A DNA stretch of 62,592 nt from CALMFT01 sp964563595. Lineage in GTDB: Bacteria > Patescibacteriota > Gracilibacteria > Absconditabacterales > Absconditicoccaceae. A program made the translations under genes and the position numbers. The notes beneath the pieces were generated by a model, which ran no database searches, had not been told where the DNA came from, and worked only from the letters and a program-made list of their open reading frames with translations. Numbering within the stretch: the stretch's first letter is position 1; each line of letters starts with the position of its first letter. The DNA lies in the NCBI GenBank assembly GCA_964563595.1, contig CAZLWR010000003.1, forward strand, positions 1 to 62,592. Direction: 5' to 3'. Below, one piece after another: positions 43,886-54,333 of the stretch.

Positions 43886-45607
43886 TTAAGACTGAAAATG
43901 GAGTCCAGTAATAAGATTGTGTATAAGCTGTTGTTCATTCACTAGGTCATTGGGTGAGGAAATATCTACTTGCACGACAATCGTATAAGTACCAAATGTC
44001 TTTTTCAAGAAAACAACGTGAGTAGGATATCCTGCAGGTTTCCCCGTTAATGAAATTAACAAATATTCACCTTTTTGCTCGGATTTATAAGAAATATCGT
44101 TTTGATCCAAAATATCCAAATACTCAGCAACATACAACGCAAGTCATCCATTTGTTTCTAAAGATTTATTATCTAATGCAGTATAAGATAGAGTGCCTTT
44201 GATCTGATTATCTTTAGTAAAAATCATTCTATAGTTTAAGTCTTGGTAGAGCAGAAAATTTGCACCAGTTTGCAAAGCTAAAACAGTGTCGTTTTTGCGA
44301 TTATTCTTTATTTTCAAACTAGACCGCATCTTTTCAGCAAGTAAAAAGGCACGTTTAGTTGTTGTTCCAAAATAATTAACGGTAATTCCTTTACCAGTTT
44401 TTTCATCAAAATATATCAATAAACGAGATTGAGTTCCTAGATCAGTGTTCTCCCATACATAATAATGCCACTTTTTACGCTGCTTATATAACTCTGTACT
44501 TATTGATGGTTCATTTCAAGAGCCATCCTCGTTGTTAATGACATTTTTGAGTAATTCATCTCGAGTGCCATTAAAATGGAAAGTGCTTATGTCAAATTCG
44601 GTATCTTCGTTTTTACTACGCAGCGTGATCTCACCATTACTTTTATAATAAGCCATGGAGTGTATATCAAATTCGGGATTGATGGTCATACTAAAGTCAG
44701 GGAAGTCAATTCTCCTTTGTTGCACCATAGCATTTTTGGACTGCAAAAATGCTCAGAATAGTTGAGTTTGTAATTTCTGATTATCTGTTAGTTTTGAAGG
44801 TTTCACAGAAACAATCCCATATCCTCCCTTATAAATAGATCTCTGCTCAAGGTCATATTTTTGAGTCATAGATAAAAATGATACCAACGTAGAAACTGGC
44901 GTTAAATATCCACCTGCGACTACGCCATTGACTTCTCCTGGCAATAATACGAAAGTAGGGACACCCAAAAGCTTACCTTTGTTATCAAATCCACCTCCGC
45001 CACTGTCACCAAAGTTTATTTGTGCGTCAACAGAAAAATAATCTCCTTTGTATCATGCAACAATTCATTTGCTAGCACTAAGATTGCCTTGTCCTTGAAG
45101 TCAAAAACCAAAAATAGTAATATCAGATCAGATAATCGGATTACCTGAAGCCAACTGCACAACTGGCAAGCTTGGTGTATTTGTAAACTTCATCAAAGCC
45201 AAATCATTTTGATTATCAAGATACTCCAACGTTGCTGAACCAAAACACACAGGCGGTTTAGTGCTGATACGAGTTTCGCATACCTCATACCAAGCTATTT
45301 CATTATTGACTAATACCACATGTGCGTTCGTAAGCAAAGTATTTGTTCATACTATCAGGGCAGAACCAAATTGTTTTTTGATAAAAATGTGTGCAATGGG
45401 ATCGTAAACATAGACGTTAATCTTTACAACGCTATCATAAACGTGGCTATCCAAAGCACTTACCTTAGTGGATAGCAATCATAATGAAGAAACCCTGTCT
45501 GAGTCATAGGAAAAAAGAAAAATCCAACTTAAACCGCAAAACAGCGTAAGTTGGACAATATGCGATCTGAGCAATTTAACTATCGTAGACATAACACCCA
45601 ATACCAT
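43886..45607 (-). CDS. membrane-anchored trypsin-like serine protease, 573 aa
   Basis: ATG 45607 to TAA 43886-43888. N-terminal helix (HIVQLTLFCGLSWIFLFSY). The protease domain shows the S1 triad: His in LLTNAHVV, Asp in NQNDLALMKF, Ser in FGDSGGGGF; the fold matches HtrA/DegP proteases. No PDZ domain is obvious. Instead about 330 residues of unknown structure follow, with beta-rich stretches (ISTFHFNGTRDELL, TGKGITVNYFGTTT, HVVFLKKTFGTYTIVVQV). TGA codons fall in the domain, for example after ASGNPII. Likely an extracytoplasmic quality-control or processing protease. Confidence 0.85.
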
Positions 45608-45638
45608 AATGAAATAGATAGAACTTCTCTCTCTTGTA

Positions 45639-48600
45639 TTACTCTGCCAAATCTAATGCCATCAAATCTTCCTCGTCAAGCATTTTCATTTCCATTGTTT
45701 TTCTAAAGTTACTTCCGATTGGCAATGGTCTACCTAAGATAACGTTAGATTTCAAATCTCCTAATTCGTCTATAGCTCCCTTCAAGCTGTTTTCTACCAT
45801 TACTCTTACTGTTTCTTGGAATGAAGCAGCAGATAACCAAGAAGCCCCTTCTTTGGCTACTTGCGTCAATCCGAATATCAATCTTTGACCTTTAGGGAAA
45901 TCTCTACCTTCTGTTCTCAATACTTCACATGCTTTCAAGTATTCTTCAAATGGCACGATACTTCCAGGAACAAAGCTACTGTCTCCTCCGTCCTCGATAA
46001 GGAATTTAGAGAACATTTGCTTCACTACGATTTCCATATATTTTCTATTTACATCTTGAGACGCTCCAAGATATACTTTTTGCAATTCATTAACAATATA
46101 CTTTTGTACTTCTAAATCTCAGACTATTTCTTTATATTCCTTGAGATCCAAAGCCCCTCCAGTTAATATTTGTCACTTAAGTACTTTATCACCATTTTGA
46201 ACCTTGAGTCTTGTCCCAGGAGAAACAGTTTTTCTTTCTGACTTATAGACTCCAAGTACGACTTGTTCTTTCGTAACTTCTACTACTACTCCGTCTTCTT
46301 TTACTTTCAACTTAGATTTGCCTTTGATCGCGAAGTCAGATCCTTTCGTAAGCTGTTCTCCAACTTTAACACATGGAGTATAATCTGATTTCATAAAGTA
46401 GAATCTCTTTTCCTCTTCTGCCAAAATTTCTACTGTTTGTAATTTACCATCTTGAGATATTCTGACAGTTCCATCGTAAGGACTCACGATACCCTTAGCC
46501 TTTGGTATTCTCACTTCTAATAGTTCATCAACTCTTGCCAAACCACCTTGAGTCACATCTTCACCATAAGCAGATACTCACTTATTATGTTTACTGTTCA
46601 AAGTTAACTGAGTTGTTCTTTCTCCAAGTGACTGAGAAGCAATAATTCCTATAGCAACTCATCTATCTATCAATTGTCTAGTACTAAGATCCATACCAAA
46701 GCATTTCTGACATACACCATTGATTGTCTTACATCCCATGCTTGATCTCACTTGTACAGTATCTATGTCACTTTCTGTAATGAGGTTAACCAACGTCCTG
46801 TCTATCAAATCATCAGTGAAGGCAAGAGTTACTCCATTATCATCTTTGAGATCTTGAGCAAGAACTCTTCCGTAAATTACTTCAGCAAAGTTCTCTCCGC
46901 CCGTTTGTAATTCATATTTATTGAATTGGACATAATCTGGTGTCTTACAATCTTCTTCTTTCACGATAATTTCTTGCGTAGAATCACATAACTTTCTAGT
47001 AATATATCCACTATCTGCTGTCTTTAATGCAATATCTGTTCTACCTTTTCTAGAATTATGACATCCCAAGAAGTATTCTAAAGGAGTATAACCTTCAAGA
47101 TAACCTGATTTAATAGGAAGATCAATTACCTTTCCACTTGCTCCTTGTACCAATCATCTCATACCAGATAGATAGGAGAGAATCGCGAAAGATCATCTTG
47201 CACCACTATCAGCAAGCATGTAGTAATTATTTGTTTTGTGTCTAGAATAGATTTCTTTGGTCTTTTTTTGTATTTCTCCATCTACACCAATCCAGATATT
47301 TTGATTGATAGCGGACTTCTCTTCATTGCTATAAAATCCTTTATACCAGTGCTTGAGCAAGTTCATAACTTTAACATCACCATTAGCAATTGTTTGTTCT
47401 TTGTTCTCTGGTTCCAAAATATCAAACACAGATACAGATACCGAAGATTGTTGAGCGAATTGGAATCAGAGATCTTTTAATTTATTCGCTACTTCAGAAA
47501 GCATAGCTTGGCCTCCTACATCATACACCATATCCATAATAATGTTTACTTCTTTTTTCTTGAAAAGATTATTACTGTTTACTTTTGAATGTTCTATAAA
47601 CTGAAGTTCTGTTGGTAAAGCATAATTGAAAATAGCTTTTCAGATAGTTGTTTTGATACTTTTTTCACCAACTTTCACTATAACTACCTCTCTTGGGTCT
47701 CCTCCATGTTTTTCATAATGAGCAACAACTTCCTCAAGTGATCTAAAATATCATGCTACATCATCATAATTCTTTGGCTCTTGAGTGAGATAATATACTC
47801 CCAAAATCATATCTTGAGAGAGAACGATAGAAGGTTCTCCAGAAGAAGGTTTCAAAGTATTCACCTTAGAACACATAATATCTCTTGCTTCTTCTTGTGC
47901 TTGCTCTGATAAAGGCAGATGAACCGCCATCATATCTCCATCGAAGTCAGCATTAAATCCACTACAAACCAATGGATGTATTCTCACTGTCTTACCGGAA
48001 ACTAACTTTACTTTGAAGGCTTGAATACTCAGTTTATGCAACGTAGGTGCACGGTTCAATAATACATATTTGTCTTTAATAACTTCTTGAAGAATATCCA
48101 ATGCAACGACTTCCTCTTCTCTGATCATCTTTTCTGCTTGCTTTGGAGTATTTGCATAACCTCTTTCTATAAGTTTGGAAATTACAAATGGAGAAAATAT
48201 TCTGATCGCAATATACAATGGTATACCACATTCATCAATTGCCAAACTAGGCCCAACAGTAATTACACTACGTCCAGAATAATCTACTCTTTTACCAAGC
48301 AAATTCTGTCTGAATATACCTTCTTTTTTACTTAACTTGTCAGTCAATGATTTAAACACTCTTGCAGTACCACCTCTACCATTACTTCCTCCTTGCGTCT
48401 TATCTCAGATTATCAAGTTATTTACGGATTCTTGCAATAATCTAATCTCATTCTTTTTTACCACATCAGGCATACCTACTTGAATCATTTTTTTCAATCT
48501 CAAATTTCTTTGGACTACCCTTCTATAATATTGATTTGCATCAGAAGTAGCTATTTTACCTCATTCTAATGAAATAACCGGTCTAATGTCCGGTGGGATC

Positions 48601-49499
48601 ACAGGCAAATACTTGATGACCATCCACTCTGGTCTCGTATCAGAAACATAAAGATTTATCAATAATCTGAGTAGCTTGAAGGTTTTTTTTCTTTCTTCAC
48701 CTTTACTGTTGTTAAATTTTTCTGCAGTAACATGAATATTTTTCTCTAGATCTATTTTTGCTAAAAGCTCATGAATTGCTTCACTACCAGATTTGAATTG
48801 GAAAATATGATTAAACTTATTGAAGAAATTACGATAATCCCCTTCACCGATTGTTCCACCAGGCTTAATAGAAGCAATGATAGACTTCATACGAGAATAT
48901 TCTTTTTCTAGCTCAAGTTTGTTTTCTTTATAGATTGCATCAAGTTCTAAACTCAGTGATTTTGCATTTTCTGCACTCTTCGCAGTTTCAAGTTCTTCGG
49001 CGTATACTTCTTCCAAATCATTAAGTCTACTTTTGTATGACTCTTCAAGAGTCTGAACAGCAGTTACTTTCTTTTTTTCATCGAAGTCTGCAGTCGCAAT
49101 ATATTTTACGAAATACAAAATCTTCTCAATTTCGGTAACACTAAGATTCAAAAGCAAACCAATTCTTGAAGGAGTAGTCTTATAGTACCATACGTGAACC
49201 ACAGGTGATGCAAGTTCGATATGACCCATTCTTTCTCTCCTTACTCTTGCAGAGGTAATTTCAACGCCACATCTCTCACAGACGAATCACTTATATCTGA
49301 CACCTTTGTATTTACCACAGCTACATTCGTAATTTCTAGCTGGACCAAAAATAGCCTCACAAAAGAGGCCTTTCAATCTTGCTTTTCCTGTTCTATAGTT
49401 TACGGTATCAGCAAATTCTACACTACCATGCGATCGTTTTAATATTTCTTCTGGGGAAGCCAAAGAAACTATTAATCCATCAAAATCAATCTTTTGCAT
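45639..49499 (-). CDS. rpoC: DNA-directed RNA polymerase subunit beta prime
   Basis: ATG 49499 to TAA 45639-45641, 1286 aa. N-terminal zinc region CSCGKYKGVRYK, then GFVCERCGVEITSARVRRERMGHIEL; catalytic NADFDGDMMAVHLPLS; trigger-loop region with RPL-like AIAIGIIASQSLGE and the C-terminal zinc motif SSMGCKTINGVCQKCFG. Under the standard code it would be cut into seven pieces; every cut is a TGA, several at invariant Gly (for example before FVCERCG). It is the catalytic subunit of RNA polymerase. rpoB, almost always immediately upstream, is not here: 246 non-coding bases and unrelated genes precede it. Confidence 0.98.
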
Positions 49500-49745
49500 A
49501 ACAAAAAAATGTTACAGAAATAAAAAACAGGTTATTCCTATATTCATTTATTGTCAGTCGGACATCACCCTGAGGATATAGGCCAACAGTCAATACAATA
49601 GATGAATGAATCACGATCTTAAACGAAGATTATAATAATAATTTATAATCAGAAAACAAGAAAATAAGCTATTAATCTTATTTTTTCATAAAAGAAGAAA
49701 AACTAGAGTTGACAATATATGTCAAGTACTCGTAATCAAACGCCG

Positions 49746-50345
49746 TTAAACATAAAGTCCATATTGAGCACGAGTTTCATCTGCGAAATGTAATCAGGCT
49801 TCTCAGTCCGCTGATATTTCAATAGCTAATAACTGACCATCTACGTAAAAAGGCAATCGGCAATGCGTGTCTTCACAAACGGAGCGTCTTCCATTTAGTT
49901 CTTGAAATCATGCAGGAGTCATAAATAAGTCAGGGAAAGTCTTTTTGAGATGGTCACCAAATTCTTTTGACCAGCCATATCGTATGTCATCAAGCACCAT
50001 AGATTCAGGAAGTTGAAGAAGGAAGGTAAGATCCTTATAAAAAATCGGATCATGATGAGTAGCAAACAACTGCATTTCTTTGCCTGTCTTTGATTTATAC
50101 ATCAAAGGATAAGCAGATCCAGTGACGAATTCAATCAATGATCTCAGGTTATTTTCTTGATTTAAAAGCGTATAAGAAGTTTCATGTGGGATTGCTCAAC
50201 CATTCCGATGCGGCATAGGAGTTTCAAGATGTTCAATAGTTCTCAATCAATACTTCTTTAATAAACTAGCTAACAAGTCATTTCTTTGTGCTTCGGGTAA
50301 AAGCCTTACAAATTCAACATATCGATCTTTTTTTTCAATACTCAT
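49746..50345 (-). CDS. hypothetical protein, 199 aa
   Basis: ATG 50345 (MSIEKKDRYVEFVRLLPEA) to TAA 49746-49748. Soluble; central region FVTGSAYPLMYKSKTGKE, then LFATHHDPIFYKDLTFLLQL; near the C-terminus RRSVCEDTHCRLPFYVDG has two close cysteines that could bind a metal. No known family. It is the gene upstream of rpoC on the same strand, separated by 246 non-coding bases (49500-49745) that hold the inverted TTGACA/TGTCAA pair at 49709-49725. Function unknown. Confidence 0.65.
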
Positions 50346-50480
50346 GAAATAGACGTATAAATAATAAATACAATATCATTGAAACTATAATAAAGTTGTC
50401 TCACTATAGCTCAAAAAATAAACAAGTATCGTCTATTTATAAAAAATGAATACATTGTCAATACAATCCATTATGAAATC

Positions 50481-51653
50481 CTAATATAACTTCTTCAGCT
50501 CTCTTCCCTCTACCAAGATTTTATGAAGTAATACGAGTTCGATGAGGTTTACCATAATTGCGGTTCCTCCAAAAGAAATAAAGGGCAAGGTAAGACCCGT
50601 AGAAGGTAAGATATTGGTATTTACTCCTATATTAACAAATGCTTGAATCATAATAAGTGAAATACATCCGACTCCTACGGCACGCAAATAATCATCTTTG
50701 ACATACTTGAGTTGCAAAAAGAAAAATAGAATCATCCACATATATAACGCTATCAACAAGGTATCCCCAATAAGTCCTACTTCTTCGCTATAAGCAGCAA
50801 AGATATAATCTGACTGTGCTTCAGGTATATATCAAAACTTTTGTAATCACTTACCGTATCATTTACCTCGCATACCTCATCATCATACTGCCAACAAAGC
50901 ATTTCTTACTTGCCACGTTGATCTCGTACCGGCCTGATCACTATTAGGATCTAGAAATGCTTCAAATCTATCATGCACATAATTCACTTGTGAAACAATG
51001 AGTATTCAAGCTAATATTCATCAGCCTACCAACATCAGTACAAATCTCTTTTTGCCTCCCAAGTATCGATATAATATCAATGATGTCAGTCATAAGATCA
51101 ATATAGTACCATTATCTCTCAAGAATAAAAATATTACATAGCACAGTCATGTGACAATACCAAAAGAAATAAAGCCAGCGAACGAATTAAGAACAGACTT
51201 TTTTCTCACCAATCGATCACTGATCAATAGCACGAACCCAAGTTTAAAAAACTCTCCTGGCTGGATAGTACCTATTACAGGTACATTAAGCCAAAGTCTC
51301 GCCCCATTGAGTTCTATACCAAGAGGAGAAAAAAGCAAAAGAGTAAGAATCAGTACTGCGGCCAATATAATATACCTCCAAGATCTAATGGTGGCCAAAG
51401 GAGTTTTGTAGACAAACCAAGCAACGATCAGTGCCACAAAGATATTCCTCAGCTGTCTCAAAAAGTAAAAGTAATTACTGGGATCGCCTCGTCCAAGAGT
51501 TAATGTAAAAGATTCATGAATCGAAACACTAAACAGTGCCACGATACCATACAAAATCAATAAAAGACCTATAATAAAAATGTTCACCCTCGTTTGGTAG
51601 ATAATAAATAATCTGAATTTCATCAGTATATTTTTACAGCACATACTCAACAT
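50481..51653 (-). CDS. FtsW/RodA/SpoVE-family peptidoglycan polymerase
   Basis: Taken from ATG 51653 to TAG 50481-50483, 390 aa; ATG 51623 (MKFRLFIIYQ) is an equally good start, and neither has a Shine-Dalgarno. About ten membrane helices. SEDS motifs: NGARLWLNVPVIGTIQPGEFFKL, GYGKGLQKFGYIPEAQSDYIFA, EEVGLIG and LPFISFGGTAIM. These enzymes polymerise glycan strands during division (FtsW) or elongation (RodA); the sequence alone does not separate the two. It is divergent from the PilT/KH gene with overlapping upstream regions. Confidence 0.9.
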
Positions 51654-51765
51654 ATTTTCGTCAAAAACTCTTTCAATATATCCATTATTGATTTATCAAT
51701 ATTGCTTTTTAGCATGGAAAAAATACCTTTCAGATTATCTTTCATTTTTATATTCTTGGCAGAAC

Positions 51766-53016
51766 ATGCAATCAGTCTCGTGAAATAATTCATTATTGGA
51801 CCAGTACTTTGACGAGCACACCATGTCAGTACATTTCAAAGCAGATTGTCCTATTATCCGAAAAAAAGGTAAACCTGGAAAACGAGATTCTATCATAGGA
51901 AAAGATAGCGTTCCAAAAGCACAATTAGAACACTTGGTGAATGAACTCATTGTAGAAACAAATGAGACTGCCAATAGTCGAGTAGAAATAGATCGTAAAT
52001 ATAGCAAAGTAATCCAAATCGGACCTTACAGAATAGTAGTCGTTACCGAACCTTTAGCCGACGGACTAGAAGTAACCGTAGTAAAACCAGTCAAAAAACT
52101 TTCTATGTCAGATTATGGATTTTCCGATACTATTGTGAATCTTCTAAGATATGATGCAAAAGGAATATTAATAAGTTGATCTCCTTGAAGCGGGAAAACT
52201 ACCTTTGCACAAGCTTTGATCGAGATGCACGTAAAAGACAATAGGATAGTCAAAACCATAGAATCACCTAGGGATCTATTGGTGGATGATCAAGTTGTGC
52301 AATATTCTTTTTCATATGCACCTCATAGTGAGATTAGAGATATCCTTTTGCTCTCCAGACCCGATGTAGCTATTTATGATGAAGTGAGGAATCAAGAAGA
52401 TTTCGTGCTATTCAAAGATTTAAGACTTACTGGTATAGGACTTATCGGAGTCATTCACGCTACTGCACCGGTAGATAGTATTCAAAGATTTATCGGTACC
52501 ATCGAAATGGGAATTATCCCCCAAGTTATCGATACCGTCGTATACATAGAAAATGGAACTATTACTGAGATACTGCAACTCCAACAAGTAGTAAAAATGC
52601 CTTCAGGTATGGCATCTGCTGACTTGGCCAGACCAGTAATAGAGGTAAGTAGCTTTTTGGAAAACAAACTCAAATACGAAATCTATACCTTTGGTGAACA
52701 AGTAGTAGTCATGCCACTTGAACAAATCGTATGACTGAATGCGAAAAAAAATATTATTAATGACGCAGCAGGAGAAAAAATAAGTAGTCTTATGACCGAT
52801 TTATTTAGATTTCCTATAAAATGCGAGGTCATAGGCCCACAGACTATCAAGTTATTAACCAGTTCATCTCACAAAGGAACGATTATTGGAAAAGGAGGTG
52901 AAAGTGTTCAGGAATTAGAAAGAAAATTCGGAGTCAGTATTGATGTACAAGTAGATGAAACTATGGACGAATGATCATCTTTTAGACCTTCATTTGGGAA
53001 AAAAAAGAGAAGATAA
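51766..53016 (+). CDS. PilT-type ATPase with KH domain, lacking the N-terminal PIN domain
   Basis: ATG 51766 to TAA 53014-53016, 416 aa; ATG 51823 is a later alternative. It begins LDQYFDEHTMSVHFKADCP, then KKGKPGK, a characteristic linker of archaeal-type PIN-PilT-KH proteins. Walker A is SGSPGSGKTTFAQAL with two TGA-coded glycines, then IESPRDL, DVAIYDEVRNQEDF (Walker B), IGVIHATAP and SIQRFIG. The C-terminal KH motif is GTIIGKGGESVQELERKFG, ending in a basic RPSFGKKKRR tail. The PIN nuclease that normally precedes the linker (about 150 residues) is missing. Probably an RNA-linked ATPase; role unknown. Confidence 0.82.
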
Positions 53017-53040
53017 ACAATACTAACACGAGCTGGTTCT

Positions 53041-53331
53041 TTACTTTGGAGCAGGAAGATCGAAATGCTTGATGACTATAAATACGATAAATGCCACCAC
53101 AAAGAACTTTATAATATTGGATAAGACCTTGCCCCACAATACCCCATACCACGATAACTCTTCCAGATGTTCAATTTTTAACTTTCTGAAGACAGGAAAC
53201 AAAATAAGTGGTGTGATAAGATCGTCAATCAACGAACTTGCTAATGCCGTGACTTGTGCACCGATGATTAATCCAATCGCCAAACCAACGACATTGTATT
53301 TAGTAATAAATTCCGTGAATTGTTCCAACAT
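53041..53331 (-). CDS. mscL: large-conductance mechanosensitive channel, short form
   Basis: ATG 53331 (TTG 53337 also possible) to TAA 53041-53043, 96 aa against 130-150 usual. First helix YNVVGLAIGLIIGAQVTALASSLIDDLITP matches the MscL M1 pore helix (NVVDLAVGVVIGAAF...); a short loop, then helix 2 (IIKFFVVAFIVFIVIKHF). MscL opens under membrane tension to release solutes during osmotic shock. The periplasmic loop and C-terminal bundle are shortened. No TGA codon is present in its short frame. Confidence 0.85.
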   Translation of the reverse strand: MLEQFTEFITKYNVVGLAIGLIIGAQVTALASSLIDDLITPLILFPVFRKLKIEHLEELSWYGVLWGKVLSNIIKFFVVAFIVFIVIKHFDLPAPK

Positions 53332-53382
53332 ACTCAAAAGACAGAATGATAAAAATAATTTATAATCTGATTATCTGACTAT

Positions 53383-53805
53383 ATGAATGTTTATTTCAAG
53401 GCTATTACATGAATAATAGTTTTACTCGCAATAGATCTTGTGAGCAAGTATCTTTTTTTTGATAGTGGATTACTGCCAAGAGTTTTTGAACCACACTTTA
53501 ATACAGGTATTAGTTTTAGCATTGCCGCCAATCAACTCATTGTAGAAATAATTACCATTCTCTTTATTATCTGTCTGATTCGATTAACTTATACCAAAAA
53601 AATTGAGCCTGTCGTTTCGGTTTTATTGATTGCAGGAGCCCTAGGAAACCTCTTGGATAGAATTCTTTTAGGAGGCGTTAGAGATTTTATACGACTTTGA
53701 TTAGGTCCGGTATTCAATATTGCCGATGTGTATATCACTTTGGGTGCTTGTTACCTGGTAATATTCGAAATAATAGGGAAGAATCAAAATAGTATTAGTC
53801 ACTAA
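53383..53805 (+). CDS. lspA: lipoprotein signal peptidase (signal peptidase II)
   Basis: ATG 53383 to TAA 53803-53805, 140 aa. Four membrane helices. Catalytic aspartates in ALGNLLDRILLGGVRDFI and FNIADVYITLG; the first conserved Asp region is AIDLVSKYLFF. It cleaves signal peptides of diacylated lipoproteins, so this organism makes lipoproteins. A TATAAT about 15 bases upstream, inside an ATAATCTGA copy, suggests a very short leader. Its stop overlaps the stop of the convergent gene. Identification is secure. Confidence 0.93.
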
Positions 53806-54239
53806 TTCAATTGTTTTTTAACGCTTTCTAATAAAGACACAATGCTAGCGATATCTGCTTCGCTTGTAAGAAAACTACCTCATTTGAGATTTGAGAATTG
53901 AAATTTTTTTTTCATAAACACATTAATGCTAGCATTTTCGTCTTTAATAATTCAGAGATCAAGCATCATCCTCAATGCACTGTTGATTCACATAACAACA
54001 TTTTGTTCCCCCAAGGGTTTATATTTTCATTCGATTTGTCCTGTGGTTGTACGAGGATACTGAGTCAGATAGACATCCACTCTTTGTGCATAAAATCATT
54101 TCACTTGATCTGCTCAACCAATAAGTGCTTCCCAAAATGGCTTAGTAGGATCACCTCCTCCCAATCTCGCTAAGACCTCTGGTGCTTTTTTTTGATACTC
54201 TAGAAAAACGTTAGATAATGTATTCATGGTATTATCCAT
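53802..54239 (-). CDS. hypothetical protein, 145 aa
   Basis: ATG 54239 (MDNTMNTLSNVFLEYQKKA; ATG 54227 is an alternative) to TAG 53802-53804. Soluble; contains PEVLARLGGGDPTKPFWEAL, KGFYAQRVDVYLTQYP and a C-terminal helix SIVSLLESVKKQLN. No family recognised. The stop codon shares bases with the lspA stop. It is divergent from the 1519-aa gene with a strong promoter between them. Confidence 0.65.
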
Positions 54240-54298
54240 AATAATATAAATTAACAATTCTACTATAGAAAGTTATATATTATTGTCAAGTAGTTTTC

Positions 54299-54327
54299 TT
54301 GACAAAACTAAAGAGTCATGTTATAAT
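54299..54327 (+). promoter_or_regulatory. consensus extended -10 promoter giving a leaderless mRNA
   Basis: TTGACA 54299-54304, 17-base spacer, TGT then TATAAT 54322-54327. The expected transcription start, seven bases on, is position 54334: the A of the ATG of the 1519-aa gene. No Shine-Dalgarno is present. Confidence 0.8.
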
Positions 54328-54333
54328 GTATGC

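Noticed and set aside
45639..49499. Seven separate rpoC fragments suggesting a pseudogene
   Set aside because: All breaks are in-frame TGA codons in one continuous frame; with TGA=Gly the gene is intact and all catalytic motifs are present.
49709..49725. TTGACATATATTGTCAA inverted pair as divergent promoters
   Set aside because: The 5-base centre makes a palindrome, but no good -10 lies at the proper distance on either strand, so I only mention it with the neighbouring gene.
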